Positions 1-7,236 are shown, counted from the stretch's first letter. The stretch is DNA of 12,258 nucleotides from Clostridiaceae bacterium (GCA_012519875.1 JAAYPL010000043.1:1-12258); one strand, 5' to 3'. Notes: a model not told the origin generated them from the letters alone. Made by a program: numbers and translations.

Positions 1-204
1 GAAGTTGCTTTCCACAGCAATTATCCGCCTTTGCATCAGATCCTTGAGGTCGGGCCCCCTCTCCCCACGCCATCGGAAACCTCTGAGCCGACGACCGGCG
101 AGCCAACGACATCCGCCACGACGTCTGAGTCTATGCCACCGGAAACCTCTGAGCCGACGACCGTCGGTGCAACAACGACGACTGACCCGACGTCAGGCGA
201 TTGA
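1..204 (+). CDS. C-terminal tail of an unidentified, probably exported protein (5' end outside window)
   Basis: The frame is open from base 1 and ends at TGA 202-204, giving 67 residues with no start inside the window. The first ~18 residues look like the end of a folded domain (NYPPLHQILEV). From about residue 19 the protein is low complexity, rich in Thr, Pro, Ser and Glu, with two copies of an ETSEPTT block 22 residues apart. There is not one Lys or Arg in the visible part. Such acidic Thr/Pro tails are common at the ends of exported or wall-associated proteins of Gram-positive bacteria (for example class A PBPs or LCP proteins). That is only an analogy, because no diagnostic domain is in view. 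There is no LPXTG motif and no C-terminal membrane segment. The gene ends 5 bases before the stop of the convergent PHP-Nudix gene. The real-gene call rests on the in-frame peptide repeat and the neat convergent fit. Confidence 0.65.
   Translation, partial: EVAFHSNYPPLHQILEVGPPLPTPSETSEPTTGEPTTSATTSESMPPETSEPTTVGATTTTDPTSGD
69..163 (+). repeat. Two direct copies of a 29-base coding repeat
   Basis: Positions 69-97 and 135-163 are identical except for one base (T73 versus C139, a synonymous or near-neutral first/third-position change in the Pro-rich tail). The period is 66 bases, exactly 22 codons, so the repeat keeps the plus-strand frame and encodes ETSEPTT twice. It looks like a recent tandem duplication inside a low-complexity tail. 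Confidence 0.8.
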
Positions 205-209
205 GCGGG

Positions 210-1928
210 TTAACATTCACCTTGCTCTTTTCGGGCCAGATAGGCAAAAACCTGATAGTCTGCCGGTAATAATGCCATTTTTTGTGCATCGGCCGCTGTT
301 GCGTATGTGGTGGCATCATGAGCTGTCAGAAGAAGATCCTGCTGCTTCAGCTGTGCTTCCAAGCAGGCCAGCACGATGCGGCGTTCGGGATAAACATGGG
401 TTAAGACCAATATACGTTGCCCGATCAGGACATCAACTCCCAGTTCTTCTTTTAATTCACGGGCGAGGGCCTCAGCAAGGGTCTCGCCCTTTTCAACTTT
501 CCCACCCGGCAATTCCCACAAGCCGTTACCATGGCCGGGAGAACTGCGGCGGGCCAGCAACCAGCTCTTTTGCCCTCGGATTTCCGGCCCGGCAATCAGG
601 CCGGCGACAACCAGAATAGTTTCTGCTTGATCCGGCCATCGGACCCCTTTTTTATACATGTCGGCGTGGGCGTTGTTTTGTCCGTGATCATCACTGCCTC
701 CTGTGCATACCAGATCCACGAGTCGTGCCGCGGCGGCGATTTCGGCCTGCTCCGCAGGCACGGCGCCGCCATGATAAGCCTCGACCCCTTGTAAGCCGAC
801 AGCCTTCAGGGCAGCAAGACGTGTAATTAGTTCCGGAGAAACCATGGTTGTTCCGCTGCACCAGCCGTATTGCGCCGGGTGGGCCAACACCGCCACCCCA
901 CCGGCTTGGCGGATTTGATTGATGGCTTCGGAAGCCCCCGGCCGGCTACGGGGAACATAGCCCGGTCGGCCCTCGTTCAGCAATTCGTCAAAAGCGGCCT
1001 GTGTATCGGGGAAAAACCCCTGATCCCTTAAAATGATCGCGGCCTGCAGGCGCCCGATGGCTCCCGGGCCGGAATTCTCGAAATCCCGGAGGCTGATCGG
1101 ATAGCCAAGTTGGTTGAGTCTCATGATCATGGTTCGGTTTCGTTGCCGGCGGCTTTGCCGTTGCTGATGCAGAAAGGCTTCCAATCGGTCAAATCCGCCG
1201 CGTGGAAAATAACCCAGCAAATGCAGCTCCCGGGATTGATCCTCGACCGCCAGTTCAACGCCGGGGATGAAATCAACAGGATGTCCACCGGTTGCCAAAT
1301 GGCGTTGGAGGTGAGCCGCGGCCGGTTTAAGACCGGCCAGTGTATCATGATCGGTAATGGCAAAAGTTGTGAGCTGCGCGCTTAACACCCGATCGACCAC
1401 TTTGCCCGGGGAATCCGAGCCATCGGATTGATTGGTGTGTAAATGGAGATCGCAACTGCCGGCGGCCATGATTTGCCGCAATATATCCACGCCTGAAGAA
1501 CGTGTCCAGCGTGTGCATCGCAAGGAATGATCGACAGATGGATCAGGTTGGAAATCCAGCAGTACCAAATCAGACAGGCTACAGATTATTTCCGCCGAAT
1601 CGCAGCTCCAAGCTTCCGGCCAGTCGAGCAACAGCAGCCGATTAAGTTGCGGCAGAAGGCGGCGGATTGTCTGACACGTTGCCAGCAACCAATATTCCTT
1701 TGAACTGTCCAGGTGATTGAAAAATGAATTGTCGTCAGCATCAAAGGCGAAGGCCGGCGTCCAACCGTCGAGGATCGATTTTTCGAACAGCCATGCCGGT
1801 GAGTTTTTCTCGAAAGGATGCTCCGACAGTAAAGTTTTCAACAATTGGCGGACCTCAGGATGACCAAGCTTATGGAGGGGCGCCAGGACGGCTTGCTCAC
1901 CGACCTGAAAAAGAATGCCTGTTATCAT
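210..1928 (-). CDS. PHP phosphoesterase (TrpH/RNase AM type) fused to MutT-type Nudix hydrolase
   Basis: 572 residues in three parts. Residues 1-155 match no family I recognise. Residues ~158-425 are a PHP domain of the TrpH/YciV type. Likely metal ligands are H162 and H164 (DLHLHT), D169 (SDG), D193/H194 (ITDHD), E225 (GVEL), H236, H350 (LAHP), and D414/H415 (GSDDHG). Relatives hydrolyse 3',5'-nucleoside bisphosphates such as pAp and trim RNA 5' ends. Residues ~436-565 are a Nudix domain with a perfect Nudix box at 476-498 (G476, E482, R490, E491, E494, E495, G497), preceded by GLWELPGG as in MutT, which hydrolyses 8-oxo-(d)GTP. All key residues of both enzymes are present, so both are probably active in the cytoplasm. 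The single frame shows no stop between domains. An AAGGAG lies 13 bases before the ATG, rather far, so a different start is possible. It appears monocistronic. The exact substrates are unknown. Confidence 0.9.
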   Translation of the reverse strand: MITGILFQVGEQAVLAPLHKLGHPEVRQLLKTLLSEHPFEKNSPAWLFEKSILDGWTPAFAFDADDNSFFNHLDSSKEYWLLATCQTIRRLLPQLNRLLLLDWPEAWSCDSAEIICSLSDLVLLDFQPDPSVDHSLRCTRWTRSSGVDILRQIMAAGSCDLHLHTNQSDGSDSPGKVVDRVLSAQLTTFAITDHDTLAGLKPAAAHLQRHLATGGHPVDFIPGVELAVEDQSRELHLLGYFPRGGFDRLEAFLHQQRQSRRQRNRTMIMRLNQLGYPISLRDFENSGPGAIGRLQAAIILRDQGFFPDTQAAFDELLNEGRPGYVPRSRPGASEAINQIRQAGGVAVLAHPAQYGWCSGTTMVSPELITRLAALKAVGLQGVEAYHGGAVPAEQAEIAAAARLVDLVCTGGSDDHGQNNAHADMYKKGVRWPDQAETILVVAGLIAGPEIRGQKSWLLARRSSPGHGNGLWELPGGKVEKGETLAEALARELKEELGVDVLIGQRILVLTHVYPERRIVLACLEAQLKQQDLLLTAHDATTYATAADAQKMALLPADYQVFAYLARKEQGEC

Positions 1929-1955
1929 GGGAATGATCCATCTCCTTGTCGGTTG

Positions 1956-1984
1956 ATTATCCTATAAATTCCGGATAATTTCAA
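1956..1984 (-). promoter_or_regulatory. Sigma-A-like promoter of the PHP-Nudix gene
   Basis: Read on the minus strand: -35 TTGAAA (complement of 1979-1984), 17-base spacer, -10 GATAAT (complement of 1956-1961). The start of transcription would be near 1949, about 20 bases before the ATG at 1928. An inverted repeat, ATTATCC (1956-1962) and GGATAAT (1973-1979), covers the -10 and most of the spacer. This could be an operator, or partly chance in AT-rich sequence. Confidence 0.6.
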
Positions 1985-1999
1985 CGCACGTTGCGTTGA
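1981..1999. repeat. 19-base inverted repeat next to the PHP-Nudix -35 box
   Basis: Arms TCAACGCA (1981-1988) and TGCGTTGA (1992-1999) pair perfectly over 8 bases around a 3-base centre, CGT. It overlaps the outer four bases of the -35 hexamer and lies 16 bases past the stop of the upstream GT-C gene. On the minus strand it is followed by AAATTATCC and not by a T-run, so it is a poor rho-independent terminator. A protein-binding operator is as likely. Confidence 0.55.
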
Positions 2000-2015
2000 G
2001 AAACAGGTTCGGAGA

Positions 2016-4157
2016 TCAGTTCAGCATCCTGCGCAGATCAAAAATGATTGTATTCTCGCTATTCGGAAATTCGGCCGAAATGGGGAAGTAACGCCGGAAA
2101 AAATTTTCGTCGACGGTAAAATCCGGGTGGTGCCTTAGACTGTCGTCCAGCAGAAAATAATCAATGCCAAAATTTAAAGCCATTTCCTGAACGGAAGCAG
2201 GGTCTCCGCCGCAGCCGGAAAAAAGCAGCTGCTCCTGCCGCAAACGTCCGGCGGTGTCATGGCCGGCCGACCAGGCGTAATAAGCATGCCCCAGCCAAGT
2301 GGCTCGTCCGGAAAGATAAAAAGAATGATAGTGGTAGGGTGCCGAAACAAAAACCGCATCCGGTTCGGTATTGTCCATGATCCATTCAACCAAGGGGGAA
2401 GAACTGTCGATCTTGGCTGTGTTCCGGCTGATGTTGCGCAAAATAATGATCTCCTGAATGCCGGTGATCATGAGAACCAAGCCCAGCACCAGCGCCGCCG
2501 ATCGACCGGCCATGCGGGACAAGGAACGTTTGCAGGCCGCGGATTTTCCCGCGTCTCGAAACCCGGTCCACAGCTTGATCAGGAAATCCGCCACGTAAAT
2601 ATTTAAAAAGGCAAAGGTAATGATAATGTATTTATGATTGACAGTGACGTCCGGGGTCAAGGAGATAAGCATGGCAAAAATGAGCGGCAGGAGGAATGCC
2701 GTCATCATAACTTTGCGCCGCCGTCCCGGCAACCAGAAAATTATTAAGGCCAGCGGGAGGAGCAGGCCGGACATTTCCAAAAGATAAAGTAGGCAACCGG
2801 CCAATGTTTTGTCAGGCGAGATGAACCCTGGCTGGAACTGGGGCACGATCGCAACATGGCCGGCAAACACCGATGTTTGTATAGTGGCGGCCATCATCAC
2901 AGCCAACGCAAAGAAAACGTAGGACAACCGGTTCACGGAAAAAAACGCAAGAACGACCAGCATGAGCAAGAGTGCTACCAAAACGGCACCGTGGAAATAC
3001 GGCAATAATATGCCCAGAACAATAGCCGTAATCATTCGTTTGCTGTCAGGCCGGCGTGGCAATTGCCAGCTTGCGCATCGGAAAAACAGTTGTTTAGGAT
3101 GCTTGAGCAGGGTTAATCCGTTTTCCAGATCGGGAAGAAATAAGAAAAGAATCAGCAAGGCAATGGACAATCCGGGCAATAAATGACGTTGATTGGCGTA
3201 GACATTGACGGTCCATAAGCCCCAGGCGTCATTTGTCGTATTGCCGATAAATGTATCTTGACGCAGCAATGCCTGTAAAACGGCTGTCCGGCTGGTCCAG
3301 CCGCCGTATGTTTGCAGCAGATCAGCCAGATGGGTAAAAAAGGCCAGCGAACTACGCAAAAAAAGCAGCGACGGAGCCAATAAAAAGGTCCGGCGTTGAC
3401 CGGTCAGCCGAATGGCCAGCAGACCGAGCAAGATACAGAAGGTCAGCAATCCCAGCAGACTGGGGAGATTGATGGCCCAATCGAGAGGCAAGCCGAGATA
3501 ATCGAGGTTGCCGCACAGGAAGAAAAACATGAAGTGATAGGAGATACCATCGTTGGCGAAATGGGGATATTGTGTCGGCCAGTTTCGCCCTTGAGAAAAT
3601 GAGCTGACCAACGCCGTGTGCGGGGCAAAATCGCTGAAAACCGAATAACCGGCACGGTAAACGGTGCCGTCACGTCCAAAAGTTCCGTTCATCAGAAAAA
3701 GCCCCAGACTCAGGAAAAGCAAAACAGATAAAAGATAGAGGCGTGATGGCTTGGCTGAGATTGACCTGATCAAAGATGGCCACATACCGTCGGTTTGAGC
3801 CTCATATTGCGCCCAGCGCGGCTTGGCGCCGTCTTGCCGCAGCCGGGCATTCCGCCATGCTTGTTGCAGTTTCGGACGGATCAGCCAGACAGAAAGCCCG
3901 GCCATAACCAGCACGTTGGCCGGGATGAGCGGGTGGATACCGGCGGGCAGCACCAAGTTGAAGAGTGCGGCAAGCACGTAGGTTAGCCAGGTGATCGGCA
4001 ACAGGCCCAGCCAGAGTGCTGATGAAAAACGAAACAAAGCAGCAGGCCAGGGGGACGTTAAATCAGTCTGCCGCCAAACCGAAGGAGGCCGGTTCAGCTT
4101 GTCAAACCAGCGGTTACCCGACAGGAATGCCAGCAATAGCCACAGCAGGGCGATCAT
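2016..4157 (-). CDS. Large polytopic membrane protein, GT-C-like glycosyltransferase
   Basis: 713 residues. It is rich in hydrophobic segments, with visible candidates near 1-14, 45-70, 77-94, 138-156, 230-250, 322-341, 374-405, 410-430, 450-476, 483-500, 510-530 and 552-572. A soluble C-terminal part follows (~585-713). The loop after an early membrane segment carries S175-D176-F177 and H180, then a Pro/Tyr-rich stretch with YHF at 207-209. Position and spacing fit the first external loop of GT-C enzymes, where an Asp is catalytic. The C-terminal part (DAVFVSAP, then SGRATWLGH, then DYFLLDD) resembles the tail of this broad class. GT-C enzymes use a polyprenyl-phosphate sugar on the outer face of the membrane. 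The gene starts 5 bases after the stop of a polyprenyl-phosphate glycosyltransferase, so the two are probably co-translated; a GAGG lies 10 bases before the ATG, inside the previous gene. The acceptor (wall polymer, teichoic acid or protein) cannot be told. Confidence 0.75.
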   Translation of the reverse strand: MIALLWLLLAFLSGNRWFDKLNRPPSVWRQTDLTSPWPAALFRFSSALWLGLLPITWLTYVLAALFNLVLPAGIHPLIPANVLVMAGLSVWLIRPKLQQAWRNARLRQDGAKPRWAQYEAQTDGMWPSLIRSISAKPSRLYLLSVLLFLSLGLFLMNGTFGRDGTVYRAGYSVFSDFAPHTALVSSFSQGRNWPTQYPHFANDGISYHFMFFFLCGNLDYLGLPLDWAINLPSLLGLLTFCILLGLLAIRLTGQRRTFLLAPSLLFLRSSLAFFTHLADLLQTYGGWTSRTAVLQALLRQDTFIGNTTNDAWGLWTVNVYANQRHLLPGLSIALLILFLFLPDLENGLTLLKHPKQLFFRCASWQLPRRPDSKRMITAIVLGILLPYFHGAVLVALLLMLVVLAFFSVNRLSYVFFALAVMMAATIQTSVFAGHVAIVPQFQPGFISPDKTLAGCLLYLLEMSGLLLPLALIIFWLPGRRRKVMMTAFLLPLIFAMLISLTPDVTVNHKYIIITFAFLNIYVADFLIKLWTGFRDAGKSAACKRSLSRMAGRSAALVLGLVLMITGIQEIIILRNISRNTAKIDSSSPLVEWIMDNTEPDAVFVSAPYHYHSFYLSGRATWLGHAYYAWSAGHDTAGRLRQEQLLFSGCGGDPASVQEMALNFGIDYFLLDDSLRHHPDFTVDENFFRRYFPISAEFPNSENTIIFDLRRMLN

Positions 4158-4162
4158 GTCCC

Positions 4163-5107
4163 TTATGCCTCGGATTTATCCGATTGCCGGTCGATGTTGG
4201 TGCTGTCGGCAATGATATAACGTGGACGGCTTTTCACCTCCGTAAAAATCCGGTTAATGTAAATGCCGATCAAACCGAGGCTGAGCATGATGCTGCCGCC
4301 GATCAACAATTCCAGCATGATGACCGTTGTAAAGCCCGAAGCCGCTCCGCCGGCAAACCAAGTGACCAAGGTCTGGATCCCCAAGATCAAAAATAACAGC
4401 AAAAGAATCATGCCCAGAAGTGTAATGAATTGCAACGGAACCGCCGAAAAACCGGTGATGGCGTTAATGCTGAGCTTGGCCAGACGAAAGACCGACCATT
4501 TGCTGCCGCCGGCCTGCCGCGCGGCAACCTCAAAGGGGAAGGTCGCCCGCTTGTAGCCCAGCCAGGCAGAAAGCCCGCGGAAAAAAGTGTCGTGCTCGCC
4601 CAGTTTGCGCCATTGCTCGACAACCCGGCGATCCAGGAGTTTAAAGTCAGAGGCGTTGCGCAGATCATAGCCGGAAAAACGGCGGAAAAGGCCATAAAAA
4701 ATCCGCGCATTCATCCGACTGGCCAGACTTTCTTTGCCACGAGTCAGTTTGACCCCTTCCACGATGTCATAGCCTTCTTGCCACAATCGGATCATCTCCG
4801 GAATATGCTCAGGTGGATGCTGCAGATCGCCATCCATCAGGATCACCGCGTCCCCCGCAGCCTGATCCAGTCCGGCGCAGATGGCGGCTTCCTTGCCAAA
4901 ATTCCGGGAGAAATGCAGGCCGATGATCCGGGAGTCCTTTTGTCCTGCCTCGACGATGATCGGCCAGGTCCGATCACGGGAACCGTCATCGATCAGAATC
5001 AATTCGAATTCCATACCGGTCTGTTCCAGAATCGGTAAAACCGCCTGCAAGGTAATGGGAATTTGCTGTTCTTCGTTGTAGAAGGGAATCAGCACCGACA
5101 GTTTCAT
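4163..5107 (-). CDS. Polyprenyl-phosphate glycosyltransferase, GT2 family (GtrB/DPM1-like)
   Basis: 314 residues. The N-terminal GT-A domain (1-~215) shows PFYNEE at 8-13, the nucleotide-sugar Asp pair in IDDGS (39-43), and the metal-binding DGD at 92-94 followed by LQHPPE. GGSKWS (200-205) is typical of the acceptor region of GtrB/DPM1-like enzymes. Two membrane helices follow, near 227-249 and 260-283, then a basic tail, as in bacterial GtrB. These enzymes move a sugar from UDP- or GDP-sugar to undecaprenyl phosphate on the cytoplasmic side. I chose the ATG at 5107 because GGAGGT (complement of 5115-5120) sits 7 bases before it. An in-frame ATG at 5128 would put this ribosome site inside the gene. 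It is first in a two-gene unit with the GT-C protein. No GtrA-like flippase is beside it. The sugar is not predictable. Confidence 0.9.
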   Translation of the reverse strand: MKLSVLIPFYNEEQQIPITLQAVLPILEQTGMEFELILIDDGSRDRTWPIIVEAGQKDSRIIGLHFSRNFGKEAAICAGLDQAAGDAVILMDGDLQHPPEHIPEMIRLWQEGYDIVEGVKLTRGKESLASRMNARIFYGLFRRFSGYDLRNASDFKLLDRRVVEQWRKLGEHDTFFRGLSAWLGYKRATFPFEVAARQAGGSKWSVFRLAKLSINAITGFSAVPLQFITLLGMILLLLFLILGIQTLVTWFAGGAASGFTTVIMLELLIGGSIMLSLGLIGIYINRIFTEVKSRPRYIIADSTNIDRQSDKSEA

Positions 5108-5161
5108 ATCATAAACCTCCGAAATCATACCTTTACCTGATCATTCTATCATGAAGTAGCA

Positions 5162-5190
5162 TTGATAAATATGCTCGCGCGGTATAAAAT
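5162..5190 (+). promoter_or_regulatory. Promoter of the pgk-tpi / gpmI operon
   Basis: -35 TTGATA (5162-5167), 17-base spacer, -10 TAAAAT (5185-5190). Transcription should begin near 5197, giving a leader of about 57 bases. The other strand has no equally good promoter for the divergent GT2 gene. The best guess is a TAGAAT near 5149-5144 with a poor -35 box. Confidence 0.7.
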
Positions 5191-5197
5191 ATTAGGT

Positions 5198-5209
5198 GGC
5201 TCGCGAGCC
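5198..5209. promoter_or_regulatory. 12-base perfect palindrome at the predicted transcription start
   Basis: GGCTCGCGAGCC is its own reverse complement and begins about 8 bases after the -10 box. The 7-mer GCTCGCG within it also occurs at 5173-5179, in the spacer between -35 and -10, exactly 26 bases upstream. The arrangement fits a repressor operator over the promoter, or a protective structure at the mRNA 5' end. I recognise no specific regulator: it does not match the Rex pattern. Confidence 0.5.
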
Positions 5210-5253
5210 GTTTGCCCAAGGACTGATCAATTCATTGCAGGAGCGTGACTTTT

Positions 5254-7209
5254 ATGGCCAGAATACTGAAGAAAAATATTGAAGATATAAACGTGAGGGA
5301 TAAGCGGGTCATCGTACGGGTTGACTTCAATGTTCCCCTTGACAAAAATACCGGCAGCATTGCTGACGATAAACGGATCCGCGCCGCCCTGCCCACCATA
5401 TCGTATTTGATCGACCGGCAGGCCAAGGTCATCTTGGTGTCTCATCTTGGTCGTCCGAAAGGCGGACCGGACGCCAAGCTGTCGCTAAAACCTGCTGCCG
5501 AGCGTCTGGCCGAGCTGATCGGCCGGCCGGTAGCACTGGCATCCGATGTCATCGGCGAGGACGCCAAAGCCAGCATCGCATCTTTAAAGCCCGGGGAAAT
5601 CCTGATGCTGGAAAATGTTCGTTTCCATCAGGAAGAGACCGAAAATGCCCCCGAGTTTGCCCGGGAACTGGCATCGATGGCCGACATTTTTGTCAACGAT
5701 GCTTTTGGCACGGCCCATCGCGCCCATGCCTCAACCGCCGGTTTGGCCGACTTTTTACCGGCGGTATCCGGTTTTCTGATTCAGAAAGAACTTGATTTCA
5801 TGGGCGGGGCTCTCGACAATCCCCGTCGTCCCTTTGTCGCCATTCTTGGCGGAGCCAAAGTTTCCGACAAAATCGGCGTGATTGAGAAGCTGATCACCAA
5901 AGTTGACACCCTGATCATCGGTGGAGGCATGGCCTTCACTTTTCTCGCGGCCCAAGGTCATGGCGTTGGTTCATCCCTTTGTGAGATTGACAAGATCGAT
6001 CTGGCCAAGTCTCTGTTGGACAAGGCCGCTGCCGCCGGAATTGAACTGCTGCTGCCGGCCGATACCTGTATCGCAGATAAATTTGCAGCCGATGCCGAGA
6101 GCAAAGTCGTATCATCCGCCTCGATCCCCGATGGCTGGATGGGTCTGGACATCGGACCGGAGGCGATCACCGAATTCTCATCCGTTATCCATGCCGCCCA
6201 AACCATAGTCTGGAACGGGCCGATGGGGGTCTTTGAATTTGACAAATTTGCGAAGGGAACACGTGAGATAGCCAAGGCTGTGGCCGAATCGGAGGCTGTT
6301 TCGATCATCGGCGGCGGTGATTCGGCCGCTGCGGTGGAGCTCTTGGGTTTTGCCGATCGCGTCACTCATATCTCAACCGGCGGCGGTGCTTCCCTTGAAT
6401 ATCTGGAAGGGAAAATCCTCCCCGGCATTGATTGCCTGTTGGACAAAAATCCCCGCCGGACCTTTGCCGCGGGAAACTGGAAAATGAACAACGGGGTGCC
6501 GGCCGATGCCGTTAAGCTGATTGAGGCCATGAAACCTTTGGTTGCCAACGCAGAAGCGCAAATCGCCCTGGCCGTCCCGTTCACCGCTCTTGCCGCCGCA
6601 CAGGAAGCAGCCGCCTACAGCAACATTAAAATTGCCGCCCAGAATTGTCATTGGGATGATCGTGGCGCCTATACCGGCGAAGTATCCGTTCGCATGCTGG
6701 CCCGGATGCATGTGCCGTATGTTATTATCGGCCATTCCGAACGGCGGGAATATTTTGCCGAAACCAACGAAACCGTCAATGCGAAAGTCAAGGCGGCACT
6801 CAACTGGGGTGTCCGGCCGATTGTGTGTTGCGGCGAGACCTTGGAGCAGCGAAGAGCAGGTGAAGCTTTCGACTTGGTGTCCGGCCAGATTCAGGCGGCT
6901 TTTCGAGATATACCCGCGGAAAAGGCCGATTTTGTCACAATTGCCTATGAACCGATTTGGGCCATCGGCACCGGCAAGGTGGCAACCGAAGAACAGGCGC
7001 AGGAGATCTGCTCATTGATTCGAGGCATCATTGCCGAAATCTATGACAATGAAATTGCCGATGGAATGCGCATTTTATACGGTGGTTCGGTCAATGCCAA
7101 AAATGCGGCCGGTCTTTTCGGTCAGCCGGATATTGATGGCGGCCTGGTCGGCGGCGCGTCACTCAAGGCCGAAGAATTCAGCGTGATTTGCCTGGCCGGC
7201 CTTGCTTGA
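5254..7209 (+). CDS. pgk-tpiA: Phosphoglycerate kinase-triosephosphate isomerase fusion protein
   Basis: 651 residues in one uninterrupted frame. Residues 1-~397 are a complete PGK: RVDFNVP (22-28), SHLGRP (63-68), ENVRFH (120-125), NDAFGTAHRAHAS (148-160), GGAKVSDKI (199-207), NGPMGVFE (321-328), GGGDS (353-357) and TGGGASLE (375-382). Residues ~402-651 are a complete TIM: NWKMN with N408 and K410, catalytic H494 in GHSERR, catalytic E566 in AYEPIW, loop 6 GTGK (572-575), and YGGSV (609-613). The linker is only a few residues. It does two glycolytic steps in the cytoplasm: 1,3-bisphosphoglycerate to 3-phosphoglycerate with ATP formation, and the dihydroxyacetone phosphate/glyceraldehyde 3-phosphate exchange. 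AGGAG (5239-5243) lies 10 bases before the ATG at 5254. A GTG at 5245 would be only 1 base from it and is rejected. No start codon with a ribosome site lies at the TIM border, so TIM should exist only as a fusion. gpmI follows after 27 bases. Confidence 0.97.
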   Translation: MARILKKNIEDINVRDKRVIVRVDFNVPLDKNTGSIADDKRIRAALPTISYLIDRQAKVILVSHLGRPKGGPDAKLSLKPAAERLAELIGRPVALASDVIGEDAKASIASLKPGEILMLENVRFHQEETENAPEFARELASMADIFVNDAFGTAHRAHASTAGLADFLPAVSGFLIQKELDFMGGALDNPRRPFVAILGGAKVSDKIGVIEKLITKVDTLIIGGGMAFTFLAAQGHGVGSSLCEIDKIDLAKSLLDKAAAAGIELLLPADTCIADKFAADAESKVVSSASIPDGWMGLDIGPEAITEFSSVIHAAQTIVWNGPMGVFEFDKFAKGTREIAKAVAESEAVSIIGGGDSAAAVELLGFADRVTHISTGGGASLEYLEGKILPGIDCLLDKNPRRTFAAGNWKMNNGVPADAVKLIEAMKPLVANAEAQIALAVPFTALAAAQEAAAYSNIKIAAQNCHWDDRGAYTGEVSVRMLARMHVPYVIIGHSERREYFAETNETVNAKVKAALNWGVRPIVCCGETLEQRRAGEAFDLVSGQIQAAFRDIPAEKADFVTIAYEPIWAIGTGKVATEEQAQEICSLIRGIIAEIYDNEIADGMRILYGGSVNAKNAAGLFGQPDIDGGLVGGASLKAEEFSVICLAGLA

Positions 7210-7236
7210 ACGATGCCGACAAAAGGAGATTTAGGG

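Noticed and set aside
5..619. A 204-residue plus-strand open frame starting at the left edge
   Set aside because: It is out of frame with the repeat-encoding tail at 1-204 and lies antisense to the conserved Nudix domain. Its Arg/Pro-rich product looks like an off-frame reading of GC-rich codons.
1981..1999. The 8-base-stem inverted repeat as a terminator for the GT-C gene
   Set aside because: On the minus strand it is followed by AAATTATCC with no T-run. The same sequence overlaps a good -35 box, so an operator is at least as likely.
4430..5038. A 202-residue plus-strand open frame
   Set aside because: It is antisense to the GT2 catalytic domain. The motifs PFYNEE, DDGS and DGD are on the minus strand, so this is a codon-bias shadow.
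5245..5253. GTG at 5245 as the start of pgk-tpi
   Set aside because: The AGGAG at 5239-5243 is only 1 base from it, but 10 bases from the ATG at 5254, where the usual PGK N-terminus begins.
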